Counted from the stretch's first letter, positions 25,391 through 35,621 are shown. The stretch: DNA of 64,000 nucleotides from Streptomyces sp. NBC_01551 (GCF_026339935.1 NZ_JAPEPX010000001.1:4645501-4709500), one strand, 5' to 3'. Translations and numbers: made by a program. Notes: generated from the sequence alone by a model not told the origin.

Positions 25391-27658
25391 TCAGAAGGTG
25401 AGCTTCCAGCTGTTGATGTAGCCGGTGTCCAGGCTGGCCTGGTCCGCCACCCGGAGCTTCCAGGTGCCCTGCGCCACCTCGGACGAGGCGTTGACGGTGA
25501 AGGACTGGACGATGTTGTCCGCGCTGCCGCCGGTGCGGTTGCGCAGGTTGTAGACGGTGCCGTCGGGGGCGACGAGGTCGACCTTCAGGTCACCGACGTA
25601 GGTGTGGACGATGTTCACGTCCACCTTGAGGGTGCTCGGGGCGTTGCCCGTGCGGGTCACGGCGATCGGCGACTCGACGGTCGCGTTGTCCGCGATCTGG
25701 TAGTCGTTCGTGTTCTCGAACACGTTCTGCTGCGACGTGCCGACGGTCCAGGTGAAGGACGTCGTAGCCGTCTTGCTCGCCGAGTCCGTCACCGTCACGG
25801 TCACGTTGGACGTGCCCGCGGTGGTCGGCGTACCGGAGATCAGACCGGTCGAGGAGTTGATCGACAGGCCGGCCGGCAGGCCGGTCGCCGCGTAGCTCAG
25901 CGCACCCGGGTTGGTGCTGGTCGCCTGGACCTGAAGGCTCACGGCGGTGTTGATCTGGGTGGTCTGGTTGGCGATCGGGGTCACCGAGACGCCGGACTGC
26001 GGCGGCCGGGCGCCGACACCGATGGCCGCCCAGGCGTTGGCCACGTTGTTGTAGGTGACCGAGTTGGCGCCGTACAGGTCGGCGGCGGCCTGCAGGGTCG
26101 CCGTACGGGCGGCCGCGTAGTTCGTGTTCGACTTGAACAGACCGGTGGTCAGTGCGCGGAACCAGATCTTCGACGCGGCATCACGGCCGATGGCGGTGAC
26201 CGGCAGGCCGTCGGAGGTCGGCGAGTTGTAGCTCACGCCGTTGATGACCTTGGCGCCGGAGCCCTCGGAGGCCAGGTAGTACCAGTGGTTGGCCGGGCCC
26301 GAGGAGTAGTGGACGTCGATGCCGCCGAGGCCGGAGTACCAGGAGTCCTTGGACGCGCCGTCCTTGCTCGGCTTGTCCATGTAGCGCAGCGGGGTGCCGT
26401 CGCCGTTGATGTCGATCTTCTCGCCGACCAGGTAGTCGCCGACGTCCTGCGGGTTGTTGGCGTAGAACTCGACCGCCGCCGCCATGATGTCGGAGGTGGC
26501 CTCGTTCAGACCGCCGGGCTCACCGCTGTAGGTCATGTTGCCGGTGACCGAGGTCAGACCGTGGGTCATCTCGTGCGCGGCCACGTCGGTGGAGGTGAGC
26601 GGCTTGTTGTTGCCCTCGCCGTCGCCGTACGTCATGCAGAAGCAGGAGTCGTCCCAGAAGGCGTTCACGTACGCGTTGCCGTAGTGGACCCGGCTGTAGG
26701 GCGCGACGCCGTCGTTGCGCAGGCCGTTGCGGCCGTGCACGTTCTTGTAGTAGTCCCACGTGACGGCCGCGCCGTAGTGGGCGTCCGCGGCGGCGGTCTC
26801 CAGGTTGGAGGCCGCGCCGTTGCCCCAGATGTCGTCCGGGCCGGAGAAGAGCGTGCCGGTGCCGGAGGAGCCGCGGTTGAGGTTGTACGTCTTGTGGTTG
26901 CCGCGGCCGGTGTCGGTCAGCGTGTAGTTGCTGCCCGACTGCGCGGTCCCGAGGGTCACCTGGCCGCTGTACATGGTGTTGCCGGTGCCGGTCTCGATGG
27001 CCTGCCACTCGGTGATCTTCGCGCCGGTCTTGGCGTCGGTGACCACGTGCAGCTCGCTCGGGGTGCCGTCGTCCTGGAGGCCGCCGACGACGGTCTCGAA
27101 CGCCAGGACCGGAGCGCCCTCGGCCGCCCAGACCACCTTGCGGGCGTTCTTGGAGGCCTTCGCCTCCTTGCCGCCCTGGGACTTGGCGGCGGAGATGGCC
27201 TGGCTCTCGGCGGCCGCGGGGGTGACCGAGGCGCTGGTGTCGACCTTGATCTCGTGGTTCGTCGCCTTGGTGACGCTCTTGGTCACGCCGTTCTTGGCGT
27301 GGACCGTGAGGTCGCCGCCGAGCACGGGCAGACCGTCGTAGGTGCGCTCGTACGTCGTGTGCGTCGTGCCGTCCGCATCCTGGACGACATCGCGGACGAC
27401 GAGCTTCTCCTTGCCACCGAGACCGAGGGCCTTCGCGGCCTGCACGGTGGTGGAGTTGGCGCCGGCCAGGAGCGTCGCACGCTCCGAGGCGCTCAGGGCC
27501 TTGGGGGCCGCGCCCGGGTTGGACTGGACGGCCTTGGCCCCTGAGGACGCGGTGGCGTCTGCGGTGGCTGTACCTGCCTGAATGCCTACGGCGAGCATCG
27601 CGGCGGCGGCTATGAGCGCGCCGATGGCGGTGGAACGCCTGTGGGGGGTGGGACTCAA
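25391..27658 (-). CDS. Secreted M4 (thermolysin-like) neutral metallopeptidase with P-domain
   Basis: A 755-residue extracellular zinc protease. Order: signal peptide (about 1-32), propeptide with FTP and PepSY-like parts (about 60-215), catalytic domain with zinc motif HEMTH (362-366) and downstream Glu386 in GLNEATSD, an Ig-like putative domain (about 555-640, GLPAGLSINSSTGLISGTP pattern), and a C-terminal proprotein-convertase P-domain (about 650-755). The TTG at 27658 is preferred because GAAGGAG (27671-27665) lies 6 bases before it. It is probably autoprocessed after export and digests proteins outside the cell. It is transcribed alone. Confidence 0.93.
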   Translation of the reverse strand: MSPTPHRRSTAIGALIAAAAMLAVGIQAGTATADATASSGAKAVQSNPGAAPKALSASERATLLAGANSTTVQAAKALGLGGKEKLVVRDVVQDADGTTHTTYERTYDGLPVLGGDLTVHAKNGVTKSVTKATNHEIKVDTSASVTPAAAESQAISAAKSQGGKEAKASKNARKVVWAAEGAPVLAFETVVGGLQDDGTPSELHVVTDAKTGAKITEWQAIETGTGNTMYSGQVTLGTAQSGSNYTLTDTGRGNHKTYNLNRGSSGTGTLFSGPDDIWGNGAASNLETAAADAHYGAAVTWDYYKNVHGRNGLRNDGVAPYSRVHYGNAYVNAFWDDSCFCMTYGDGEGNNKPLTSTDVAAHEMTHGLTSVTGNMTYSGEPGGLNEATSDIMAAAVEFYANNPQDVGDYLVGEKIDINGDGTPLRYMDKPSKDGASKDSWYSGLGGIDVHYSSGPANHWYYLASEGSGAKVINGVSYNSPTSDGLPVTAIGRDAASKIWFRALTTGLFKSNTNYAAARTATLQAAADLYGANSVTYNNVANAWAAIGVGARPPQSGVSVTPIANQTTQINTAVSLQVQATSTNPGALSYAATGLPAGLSINSSTGLISGTPTTAGTSNVTVTVTDSASKTATTSFTWTVGTSQQNVFENTNDYQIADNATVESPIAVTRTGNAPSTLKVDVNIVHTYVGDLKVDLVAPDGTVYNLRNRTGGSADNIVQSFTVNASSEVAQGTWKLRVADQASLDTGYINSWKLTF

Positions 27659-28040
27659 CGCAGACTCCTTCTGCAAGGGGGGTTCCGGACGGCTGGGTGG
27701 GCCTCCGGGCAGAGCAGGCTGGTGCGATGAACGGATCGAAGAGTGCCAGTTACCGCACGCAATGTCAGGGCCGCGTCAAAAGGTTGGCTGGAAACGGTTC
27801 GTTGTCCGAGGAGACGTATCCGGTATCCGAACCATTCACCTTTGTGTGGGAGGGCGGAGGACGCCCCTTGGAATGACTGGTACCGGTTGTCATCTCTTGA
27901 GCAAGAAGCGCTCTCGTTAACCCGAACGGCACCTACCGTACGGGTGTTTGTCGTACTGTTTCCCGGTGCGACAGTCGCCCGTCGTTTGGGGAAGCCACGG
28001 GCACGCGCCACTGCCATAGACCACGTGCCAGGGGGGCCCT
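27659..28040. other. Divergent intergenic region between the metallopeptidase and the sugar transferase
   Basis: About 380 bases without a convincing gene. The strand toward the protease carries its strong ribosome binding site (27665-27671). A locally lower-GC stretch (27880-27970) with a short palindromic CCGTACGG is the likeliest promoter area. No confident hexamer pair was identified for either direction. Confidence 0.4.
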
Positions 28041-29528
28041 GTGAGGCATGTCCATTTTCCTGCGCAAACCGTGGCCGGTGCGGCCGCCGAGCCGGCTGGA
28101 CCCTACACCGTGCCCGCGCGCCGCCTCGGGGACAAGGCGCGGTGGTACCTGCCCGCCGCCGTCACGGCCGACTTCCTCGGTACGGCAGTCCCCGTCGGGC
28201 TCGTCTTCGACGCGGCGCAGCAGGTCCGGCCCGTGTACTGCGCCGTCGGCGCCGCGCTGGCGTGGACCGGGGTGCAAGCGCTGCGGCGGCGTTACGCGGC
28301 CCGGGCGCTCGGAGAATCGCGCGGCGTGCTCACCGTCCTCCATGACTGGCTGATTCTGATCGGTGTCCTCGCCGTCGCCCGGGTGATCACCGACGAGAGC
28401 ACCCCCCGACTGGCCGCCCTCGGGGCGCTGTTGCCCGCCCTGCTCGTCACCGTCGCCTGCCACAAGCTGACCTACCGCCACCTCTCCGCTGCACGCCGCG
28501 AGGCGCAGGCGGTCAGCCGGGTGCTGGTGGTGGGTGAGCCCGGGGCCGCCGAGGACGTCATCGCGCACCTGGCCGCGCGGACCGACCACCCGTACGTCGT
28601 CGTCGGCGTGATGCCGGTCGGCGCGGGCGCCCTGGAGAGCGGGGTGCCCGTCGCGGGCCGGCTGGCCCCGGGGGTGCCGGACGCGCCGAACGAGGACCAG
28701 GCCGCCGTGCTCGGCGCCGTCCGCGCCCACCACGCGGACCTCGTGCTGGTGGCGCCCGGGGCGCGGATCGCGGGGGAGCGGCTGCGCAGGGTGGCCTGGG
28801 CGCTGCACGACGCCGGGCTCGAACTGGCGGTGTTCCCGGGGCTGGTCGAGGTGTCAGTCAAGCGGCTGGAGACCCTGTCGGCCGGGGGGCTCGCCGTGCT
28901 GCGGGTCGCGCCGCCGGTGCGGCGCGGGGTGCAGACCCTGCTCAAGTCGGTGCTGGACCGCGTCGGGGCGGGGCTCGGGCTGCTGGCGCTGTCCCCGTTC
29001 TTCCTCGCGGTCGTGCTGGCGATACGTTTCTCCTCGCGTGGCCCAGCCTTCTACAACCAGCGCCGGATCGGCCGCGACGGGGTCCCGTTCGTCATGTGGA
29101 AGTTCCGCACCATGGTCGTGGACGCCGACCGGCTCAAGGCCGAGCTCTCCGGGGCCAACGAGAACGACGGCCTGATGTTCAAGATGCGGCGCGACCCCCG
29201 GGTGACCCGGGTGGGCCGACTGCTGCGCCGCACATCGATGGACGAACTGCCGCAGCTGTTCAACGTACTGACGGGCAGTATGTCGCTGGTCGGCCCGCGC
29301 CCGCCGCTGCCGGAGGAGGTGGCCCAGTACGACGAGGTCGAGCTGCGCCGGCTCACGGTGCGGCCCGGGATGACGGGGCTGTGGCAGATCAGCGGGCGGT
29401 CGGACCTCTCCTGGGACGAAACGATTCAGCTTGATCTCCAGTACGTCGACAACTGGTCCTTCACCAGCGATGTCGACGTCATGGGCCGTACGCTCCGCGC
29501 CGTCGTCGACGGTCGCGGGGCGTACTGA
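28041..29528 (+). CDS. Polyprenyl-phosphate sugar-1-phosphate transferase (exopolysaccharide initiation)
   Basis: A 495-residue membrane enzyme that moves a sugar phosphate from a nucleotide sugar onto the lipid carrier, starting each repeat unit. About four N-terminal transmembrane helices (residues 35-150) lead to a CoA-binding-like domain (about 155-280, VLVVGEPGAAEDV) and a further helix. The C-terminal catalytic bacterial sugar transferase domain contains YNQRRIGRDGVPFVMWKFRT, DELPQLFNVLTGSMSLVGPRPP and RPGMTGLWQISGRSDL. This is the full WbaP/CpsE-like layout. The start is GTG at 28041. It opens the exopolysaccharide locus that runs to about 44 kb. Confidence 0.94.
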   Translation: MRHVHFPAQTVAGAAAEPAGPYTVPARRLGDKARWYLPAAVTADFLGTAVPVGLVFDAAQQVRPVYCAVGAALAWTGVQALRRRYAARALGESRGVLTVLHDWLILIGVLAVARVITDESTPRLAALGALLPALLVTVACHKLTYRHLSAARREAQAVSRVLVVGEPGAAEDVIAHLAARTDHPYVVVGVMPVGAGALESGVPVAGRLAPGVPDAPNEDQAAVLGAVRAHHADLVLVAPGARIAGERLRRVAWALHDAGLELAVFPGLVEVSVKRLETLSAGGLAVLRVAPPVRRGVQTLLKSVLDRVGAGLGLLALSPFFLAVVLAIRFSSRGPAFYNQRRIGRDGVPFVMWKFRTMVVDADRLKAELSGANENDGLMFKMRRDPRVTRVGRLLRRTSMDELPQLFNVLTGSMSLVGPRPPLPEEVAQYDEVELRRLTVRPGMTGLWQISGRSDLSWDETIQLDLQYVDNWSFTSDVDVMGRTLRAVVDGRGAY

Positions 29529-29565
29529 GGGGCCGGGTCCCGTGCGTCCGGCCCGGCCAGTCCGG

Positions 29566-30510
29566 TCAGCCCTGCTGGAGCCACCACTTGTACGTGGCGG
29601 CGATGCCGTCCCGCAGCGGGATGTCCGGCTGCCAGCCCAGCGAGGTCAGGCGCGACACGTCGAGCAGCTTGCGCGGGGTCCCGTCCGGCTTCGAGGTGTC
29701 CCAGGCGAGCCGGCCCTGGAAGCCGGTCACCTCGGCGACGGTCTCGGCCAGCGCCTTGATGGTGAGGTCCTCGCCGCAGCCGATGTTGACGGGCTCGTCG
29801 CCGTCGTAGGTGTTCAGCAGCACGGCGCAGGCGGCCGCGAGGTCGTCCACGTGGAGGAACTCCCGGCGCGGGGTGCCCGATCCCCACAGGGTGACCTCGT
29901 CCCGGCCCTCGGCCGCGGCCTCGTGGAACCGCCGGATCAGCGCGGGCAGCACGTGCGAGGACTCCAGGTCGAAGTTGTCGCCCGGGCCGTAGAGATTCGT
30001 CGGCATGGCGCAGATGTACGAGGCCCCGTACTGCTTGCGGTACGACTGGACCTGGACGACGCCGGCGATCTTGGCGAGGGCGTAGGCCTCGTTGGTGGGC
30101 TCCAGCGGGCCGGTCAGCAGCGCGTCCTCGCGGATGGGCTGCGGGGCCAGCTTGGGGTAGATGCAGGAGGAGCCCAGGAACAGCAGGCGCTCCACCCCGG
30201 CGGCGTGCGCCCCGGCGATGACGCTGAGCTGGATCCTGAGGTTGTCCTCCAGGAACTGCACCGGGTAGGTGCTGTTGGCCATGATGCCGCCGACCTTGGC
30301 GGCGGCCAGCACGACGGCGTCCGGGCGGACGTCCTTCAGGTACGCACCGGTCGCGGCGGCGTCCCGCAGGTCGAGCTCGGCCCGGCCGCGGGTGAGCACC
30401 TCGTGGCCGTCGGCGGTGAGCCGCCGGACGACCGCGGACCCGACGAGACCGCGGTGCCCCGCGACGAAGACGCGGGCGTGCGGGGGCAGAAGCGGCAGCG
30501 AACTTGTCAT
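29566..30510 (-). CDS. fcl: GDP-L-fucose synthase
   Basis: Epimerises and reduces GDP-4-keto-6-deoxymannose to GDP-L-fucose with NADPH. The 314-residue short-chain dehydrogenase has the dinucleotide motif VAGHRGLVGSAVVRRL. It also has the family segments AAAKVGGIMANS, the catalytic SSCIYP and NEAYALAKIAG (Tyr and Lys of YxxxK), and the HVLPALIRRFHEA region. The ATG at 30510 is chosen; the longer frame adds only basic low-complexity sequence. It lies back to back with gmd, which makes its substrate, so the two share a 275-bp control region. The product is likely a building block of the polysaccharide made by the surrounding genes. Confidence 0.95.
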   Translation of the reverse strand: MTSSLPLLPPHARVFVAGHRGLVGSAVVRRLTADGHEVLTRGRAELDLRDAAATGAYLKDVRPDAVVLAAAKVGGIMANSTYPVQFLEDNLRIQLSVIAGAHAAGVERLLFLGSSCIYPKLAPQPIREDALLTGPLEPTNEAYALAKIAGVVQVQSYRKQYGASYICAMPTNLYGPGDNFDLESSHVLPALIRRFHEAAAEGRDEVTLWGSGTPRREFLHVDDLAAACAVLLNTYDGDEPVNIGCGEDLTIKALAETVAEVTGFQGRLAWDTSKPDGTPRKLLDVSRLTSLGWQPDIPLRDGIAATYKWWLQQG

Positions 30511-30785
30511 ACCGCCGATGATGCCAGTCCACCGCCGCGGGTTTCGGGGGGAGTCCGGATCCCGCGTCCGCATCCGGCGGGTGCGCACCCCGGGCCCGGC
30601 CGCGCGGATCCGGCGCCGCCGCCGGACCGGGCGCGCCATGTACGGTACGCATCCAGCCCCGGGCCGGGGGCGGCGGCATGACTCCCCGCCAGACGGACGG
30701 CCGCCGGCAGCAGGTCGAGGCCGGGCCGGAACACAGACCGAGGCGCAGCCTCATCGCACGACAACCAACCCCAGGGGGACCCCAG

Positions 30786-31799
30786 ATGGGCAAGACCGCA
30801 CTGATCACCGGCGTCACCGGACAGGACGGCTCGTACCTCGCTGAGCTGCTGCTCTCCAAGGGCTATACGGTGCACGGGCTCGTGCGGCGGTCCTCCAGCT
30901 TCAACACGGAGCGGATCGACCACATCTACCAGGACCCGCAGACCGCGAACCGGTCCTTCGTGCTGCACCACTGCGACCTGTCCGACGGCGTCGCCCTCGT
31001 GAACCTGCTCCGCGAGATACGGCCGGACGAGGTCTACAACCTGGGCGCCCAGTCCCACGTGCGCGTGTCGTTCGACGCCCCCCTCTACACCGGCGACGTC
31101 ACCGGCCTCGGCGCGCTCCGGCTGCTGGAGGCCATCCGGGCCAGCGGCGTGGACACCCGGATCTACCAGGCCTCGTCCTCCGAGATGTACGGCGCCACCC
31201 CGCCCCCGCAGAACGAGGGCACCCCGTTCCACCCGCGCAGCCCCTACGGCGCCGCCAAGGTCTTCGCGTACTGGACCACCGTGAACTTCCGCGAGGCGTA
31301 CGACATGTTCGCCGTCAACGGGATCCTCTTCAACCACGAGTCCCCGCGCCGCGGCGAGACCTTCGTGACCCGCAAGATCACCCGCGCGGTCGCCCGCATC
31401 AAGGCCGGACTCCAGGACCGCCTCTACCTCGGCAACCTCGACGCGGTCCGCGACTGGGGCTACGCCCCCGAGTACGTCGACGCCATGTGGCGCATGCTCC
31501 AGCAGGACGAGCCCACCGACTACGTCGTGGCCACCGGAGTCGCCGCCACCGTCCGCGAGTTCGTCGAGGCCTCCTTCGGGCACGCCGGTCTCGACTGGAA
31601 CGAGCACGTGCGCTACGACCCCAAGTACGAGCGCCCCAGCGAGGTCGACGCCCTGATCGGCGACGCGAGCAAGGCCCACGACATCCTTGGCTGGAAGCCG
31701 ACGGTCCTCGTGTCCGAACTAGCGCAGATCATGGTGGACGCCGACATCCGCCAAGTCCAGGACCAGTTGGCCGGTGTGACGGTCCGTATCGACCGCTGA
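30786..31799 (+). CDS. gmd: GDP-mannose 4,6-dehydratase
   Basis: Converts GDP-D-mannose to GDP-4-keto-6-deoxy-D-mannose. The 337-residue enzyme shows the NADP motif [17 protein letters not shown], the signature [15 protein letters not shown], the catalytic [15 protein letters not shown] and YGAAK, and the [15 protein letters not shown] segment. The ATG at 30786 follows an AGGGGGA site. The upstream in-frame extension is not conserved. It is divergent from fcl. Together they make GDP-L-fucose or a related 6-deoxyhexose for the exopolysaccharide. Confidence 0.96.
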   Translation: MGKTALITGVTGQDGSYLAELLLSKGYTVHGLVRRSSSFNTERIDHIYQDPQTANRSFVLHHCDLSDGVALVNLLREIRPDEVYNLGAQSHVRVSFDAPLYTGDVTGLGALRLLEAIRASGVDTRIYQASSSEMYGATPPPQNEGTPFHPRSPYGAAKVFAYWTTVNFREAYDMFAVNGILFNHESPRRGETFVTRKITRAVARIKAGLQDRLYLGNLDAVRDWGYAPEYVDAMWRMLQQDEPTDYVVATGVAATVREFVEASFGHAGLDWNEHVRYDPKYERPSEVDALIGDASKAHDILGWKPTVLVSELAQIMVDADIRQVQDQLAGVTVRIDR

Positions 31800-31948
31800 G
31801 GGCATATATTTCGCCTACGATTTGCCGTGTCCTGGTCATTCCCACAGCTCTGCGCGGTGTGGCCGGGGCAAACCTGCCGTATGTCCGTGGTGCGCCCTCC
31901 AGGCTGGACCCTGTTGCCTGCAAGTTGGTATGCAGTGGGTCAAGTGAG

Positions 31949-31978
31949 GTGACCGGGCCGAGGCCTGAGCCCTAGTCT
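31949..31978 (+). promoter_or_regulatory. Candidate promoter of the LamG/DNRLRE protein gene
   Basis: GTGACC (31949-31954) and TAGTCT (31973-31978) are 18 bases apart, resembling a vegetative Streptomyces promoter. Transcription would start near 31985, giving a leader of about 60 bases before the ATG at 32045. Confidence 0.4.
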
Positions 31979-32044
31979 GCGCCAGTACATATGGCTGTTC
32001 GGATAGTTCCAGCCATCAAACCGGGCAATTGCCCTGGGGGGCTC

Positions 32045-34822
32045 ATGCGTAGATCCAGAGGGCTGACTGCCGCCCTCGCCCTGTCACTCGCCGGAGCGGG
32101 AACCGGCGTAGGCCTGGTGCTGATGCCGCAGGCGTCCGCCATCACCGCGCCCGTGGCCTTCACCGCCGACGAACTGCCGACCTGGCAGCCGAACGGCGTC
32201 GTCTGGGCGATGGCCCAGACGGGCGGCACCGTCTTCGCCGGCGGCACCTTCTCCGCCGTCCGCCCGCCCGAGGGCGCCGGCAGCGGCACCGAGCAGGAGG
32301 CCGTGAACTTCGTGGCCCTCGACGCCGCGACGGGCAACCCGACCTCCTGCACCCTCGCCTTCACCATCGGCGACGGCACCGCGACGGTGCGCGCGCTGGA
32401 GGTGTCCAAGGACGGCAAGACCCTCTACGCGGGCGGCTACTTCGGCGCCGTCAACGGCACGCCGGTCTCCAACGTCGCCGCGATCGACATCGAGAGCTGC
32501 ACCCCCAAGGCGTCCTTCCACCCGGGCTTCCCCGCCACCGTGCGCGCGCTGGCCGTCACCGACGACACGCTGTACGCGGCCGGCGACTTCTCCGCCGTCG
32601 AGGGCCAGACCCGCGAGCGCTTCGCCGCGGTCGACGCCACCTCCGGTGCGATCAAGCCCTTCGTCGCCAACGCCGACGAGCCCGGCCGCGCCGTCGAGAT
32701 CAGCAACGACGGCAAGAACGTCCTGCTCGGCGGTGACTTCTTCTCGGTCAACGGAGCCAACACGCACGCGCTGGCCGTCGTGAACGCCACCACCGGCGCC
32801 GTCACCAAGACGTACACCAGCATCCCGTCGAACTCCGTGGTCAAGGACATCTCGGCCGACGCGACGGGCTACTACGCCGGCGCCGAGGGCTCCGGCGGCG
32901 GCGTGTTCGACGGCCGCATGGGCCTCGCCACCGACTTCAACGAGAAGTGGCGCGACCGCTGCCTCGGCGCGACCCAGTTCGTGCTGCCGTACGAGGGCGT
33001 GCTCTACAGCTCCTCGCACGCGCACGACTGCTCCACCGAGCTGGAGTTCCCCGACGGCAAGCGGAACTTCCTGCTGGCCCAGCGCACCGACCACGAAGGC
33101 GCCGCCCCCGCGCCCGTGGACGGCTTCGTGCGCGGCCCGGCCAAGCTCGGCTGGCACCCCACCGCGAACGACGGCATCGGCGAGGGCATCGGCCCGCGCG
33201 TCATGGACGTGGCGGCCAAGGGCGACACCAAGTACCTCTGGGTCGGCGGTGAGTTCACCCTCATCAACGGCAAGGAGCAGCAGGCCCTGACCCGCTTCGC
33301 CTCCACCGGCGACGTCGGCGCCCCGACCACCCCGGTCGCCAGCGCCTCCAGCGTCAAGCCCGGCGAGGCCCAGGTGCGCTGGCGCACCAGCTACGACGCG
33401 GACGACAGCAAGCTGACGTACCGCGTCTACCGCAACGGCTCGGCCTCGCCGATCGCCACGGTGAGCGCGAACTCCCTGGAGTGGGAGCGCCCGCAGGCCT
33501 CCTGGAACGACACCACCGTCAAGGCCGGGCAGTCCTACAGCTACCGGGTGACCGCGACCGACGCGGCGGGCAACACCAGCGCCCTGTCGGCCTCCGTCTC
33601 CGTCACGGTCCCGACCTCGGTGCAGTCGTACCCCAACCAGGTCCGTGCCGACGGCGCCAACCTGTACTGGCGCTACGACGACACCGTCAGCCCGTACGTC
33701 GCCGACTCCTCGGAGGGCGGCAACACCAGCGGCGTCCAGCTGAACGCCCCGGCGCTGCGCCAGACCCCGGCGGCCGTCACCGGCACCAGCACGGCCATGG
33801 GCTTCAACGGCACCAGCCAGCAGGTGTACAGCGACCACCGCCAGACGGTCGGCTCCACCTTCACCGTCGAGACCTGGTTCAAGACCAACACGACGCGCGG
33901 CGGCAAGCTGGTCGGCTTCGGCAACAACAACGCGCGCAGCAGCGGCACGTACGACAAGCAGATCTACATGACCAACACCGGTCGTCTGATCTTCGGCGTG
34001 TACAACGGCTCCACCCGGACCGTCGCCACCGGCCTGTTCGAGACGTACAACGACAACAAGTGGCACCACGTCGTCGGTACGCAGGGCCCCGGCGGCATCA
34101 CGCTGTACGTGGACGGCCAGAAGAAGGACTCGCTGAACGCGACGGGCAACATGACGTACGCGGGCTTCTGGCACGTCGGCGGCGACAACCTCGCCAGCTG
34201 GCCGACCAAGCCGACCAGCAACTTCTTCGCCGGTCAGATCGACGAGACGGCCGTCTACCCGACGGCGCTGACGCAGACCCAGGTCAAGAACCACTTCGAC
34301 CTGGCGAAGGCCCCGACCGACTCGGTCTCCGAGGTCACCGCGACCGAGGACACCTACATCAACCAGGGTGCCCCGAGCACCGCCTACGGCGCCTCCAGCT
34401 CGCTCGCGGTGCGCGGCACCTCGGCGTACGAGACGTACCTGCGCTTCAACCTGCCGGCGGCGCCGGCCGGGCAGGTCCTGAAGGCCGCGTCGCTCCAGTT
34501 CAAGACCACGACGCAGGCCGGTGCCGGTACGGCCGACACCGTGTCCGTGGTCCCGGTCACCGGTACCTGGACGGGCGCGGGCACGACCTTCAACACCAAG
34601 CCCACCCTGGGCACCACCCCGCTCGGCACCATCGCGGGCGTGCCGGACGGCTCGGCCGTCCACAGCGTGGAGCTGGACACCGCGGCGGTCTCCGCGGTGC
34701 TGGGCACCACGTACAGCATGGGCCTGACGAGCACGGGCACCGACCCGCTGTGGCTCTGGTCCTCGGAGGCGACGGCGGCGGAGGGCGCACCGCAGCTGGT
34801 GCTCACCTTCGGCGTGAAGTAG
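32045..34822 (+). CDS. Large secreted multidomain protein (propeller, fibronectin III, LamG, DNRLRE)
   Basis: A 925-residue extracellular protein. After a signal peptide (about 1-32) comes a repeat-rich, beta-propeller-like region (about 35-420). A fibronectin type III domain (about 422-520), a LamG/concanavalin-like domain (about 525-752, with TVETWFKTNTTRGGKLVGFG) and a C-terminal DNRLRE-type domain (about 760-925, ATEDTYINQGAPSTAYGASS) follow. There is no LPXTG anchor. The ATG at 32045 follows a G-rich site; an upstream in-frame start at 31991 would add 18 residues before the signal peptide. LamG and fibronectin modules often bind carbohydrate, so in this locus it may bind or organise the exported polysaccharide; that is inference. 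Confidence 0.85.
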   Translation: MRRSRGLTAALALSLAGAGTGVGLVLMPQASAITAPVAFTADELPTWQPNGVVWAMAQTGGTVFAGGTFSAVRPPEGAGSGTEQEAVNFVALDAATGNPTSCTLAFTIGDGTATVRALEVSKDGKTLYAGGYFGAVNGTPVSNVAAIDIESCTPKASFHPGFPATVRALAVTDDTLYAAGDFSAVEGQTRERFAAVDATSGAIKPFVANADEPGRAVEISNDGKNVLLGGDFFSVNGANTHALAVVNATTGAVTKTYTSIPSNSVVKDISADATGYYAGAEGSGGGVFDGRMGLATDFNEKWRDRCLGATQFVLPYEGVLYSSSHAHDCSTELEFPDGKRNFLLAQRTDHEGAAPAPVDGFVRGPAKLGWHPTANDGIGEGIGPRVMDVAAKGDTKYLWVGGEFTLINGKEQQALTRFASTGDVGAPTTPVASASSVKPGEAQVRWRTSYDADDSKLTYRVYRNGSASPIATVSANSLEWERPQASWNDTTVKAGQSYSYRVTATDAAGNTSALSASVSVTVPTSVQSYPNQVRADGANLYWRYDDTVSPYVADSSEGGNTSGVQLNAPALRQTPAAVTGTSTAMGFNGTSQQVYSDHRQTVGSTFTVETWFKTNTTRGGKLVGFGNNNARSSGTYDKQIYMTNTGRLIFGVYNGSTRTVATGLFETYNDNKWHHVVGTQGPGGITLYVDGQKKDSLNATGNMTYAGFWHVGGDNLASWPTKPTSNFFAGQIDETAVYPTALTQTQVKNHFDLAKAPTDSVSEVTATEDTYINQGAPSTAYGASSSLAVRGTSAYETYLRFNLPAAPAGQVLKAASLQFKTTTQAGAGTADTVSVVPVTGTWTGAGTTFNTKPTLGTTPLGTIAGVPDGSAVHSVELDTAAVSAVLGTTYSMGLTSTGTDPLWLWSSEATAAEGAPQLVLTFGVK

Positions 34823-34839
34823 CCCCCGACCGACCGACG

Positions 34840-34874
34840 CCGCGGGGCCCGGCTCTCCGGACCGGGCCCCGCGG
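34840..34874 (+). terminator. Hairpin terminator after the LamG protein gene
   Basis: A perfect 13-bp stem, CCGCGGGGCCCGG (34840-34852) pairing with 34862-34874, with a 9-base loop. It starts 18 bases after the stop codon and separates the large secreted-protein gene from the lipoprotein gene. Confidence 0.75.
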
Positions 34875-34922
34875 TCCTCTCCACCCGAGAACCCGAGTAC
34901 CAGTAAGTACAGGAGCCACCTG

Positions 34923-35603
34923 ATGTACCGACGCTCCGCAGCGGCTGCTGTCCTGCTGGCCGCCGCCCTGACGCTGACCGGCTGCGGCTCGGACGGTGAC
35001 AAGGCCGACCCCGCCGCGGCGGCGAAGCCGAAGCCGCCCGCCGCCTCGTCGGTCCCCGACCCGGCGGACTCGCCGGCCGCGTCGGCCGCCGCGCCCGACG
35101 CGAAGCCGACCGGGCCGGTGCTGCCGGACGCGAAGCTGACCCCGAAGACGGGCAGCTTCAAGCCCAACGAGAAGCAGTACCTGAGCGGCCGGGTGCCGGA
35201 GAAGACGGACCCGGCGGCGGTGCTGCAGAACGGGCAGGAGTCCTGCCAGCGGGTGGAGCGCACCGCGAAGCGCGACAAGGACGCGGCGACCGGCGCCGTC
35301 ATCGCCGGGGAGATCCCGGCGGCGAAGGACGCGATCACGCACCTGTGCCCGGAGCAGAAGCCGATCCTGGCGGCGGCGGAGAAGGGCTTCCCCGACGGCA
35401 CGCGCAAGTCGCCGGCGGCGGGCAAGTACCGGGCGCTGACCCAGAGCGCCACCTGCACCTGGGAGGCCAGGTCGAAGGACGGCGCGGTGGTCTCCTCGGG
35501 CCCGGAGGCGCCCCTCAAGGCGGGTGACAAGATCGTCGCCACGATCCCGTCGGGCACGGCCGAGTTCACCTCGACGGGCTGCTACGCCTGGATCCCCGCG
35601 TAA
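34923..35603 (+). CDS. Lipoprotein, unknown function
   Basis: A 226-residue lipoprotein with a clear lipobox (LTLTGC, lipidated Cys at about residue 22). A Pro/Ala/Lys-rich spacer (about 28-70) follows, then a domain of about 150 residues containing four cysteines. That domain ends in a beta-rich segment (SATCTWEARSKDG...TSTGCYAWIP), so it may be disulfide-bonded. AGGAG precedes the ATG. I do not recognise the C-terminal domain. Being next to the LamG protein, it could be a membrane partner for it, but nothing in the sequence proves this. Confidence 0.75.
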   Translation: MYRRSAAAAVLLAAALTLTGCGSDGDKADPAAAAKPKPPAASSVPDPADSPAASAAAPDAKPTGPVLPDAKLTPKTGSFKPNEKQYLSGRVPEKTDPAAVLQNGQESCQRVERTAKRDKDAATGAVIAGEIPAAKDAITHLCPEQKPILAAAEKGFPDGTRKSPAAGKYRALTQSATCTWEARSKDGAVVSSGPEAPLKAGDKIVATIPSGTAEFTSTGCYAWIPA

Positions 35604-35621
35604 CCGTCGCTCCACGCCAAG

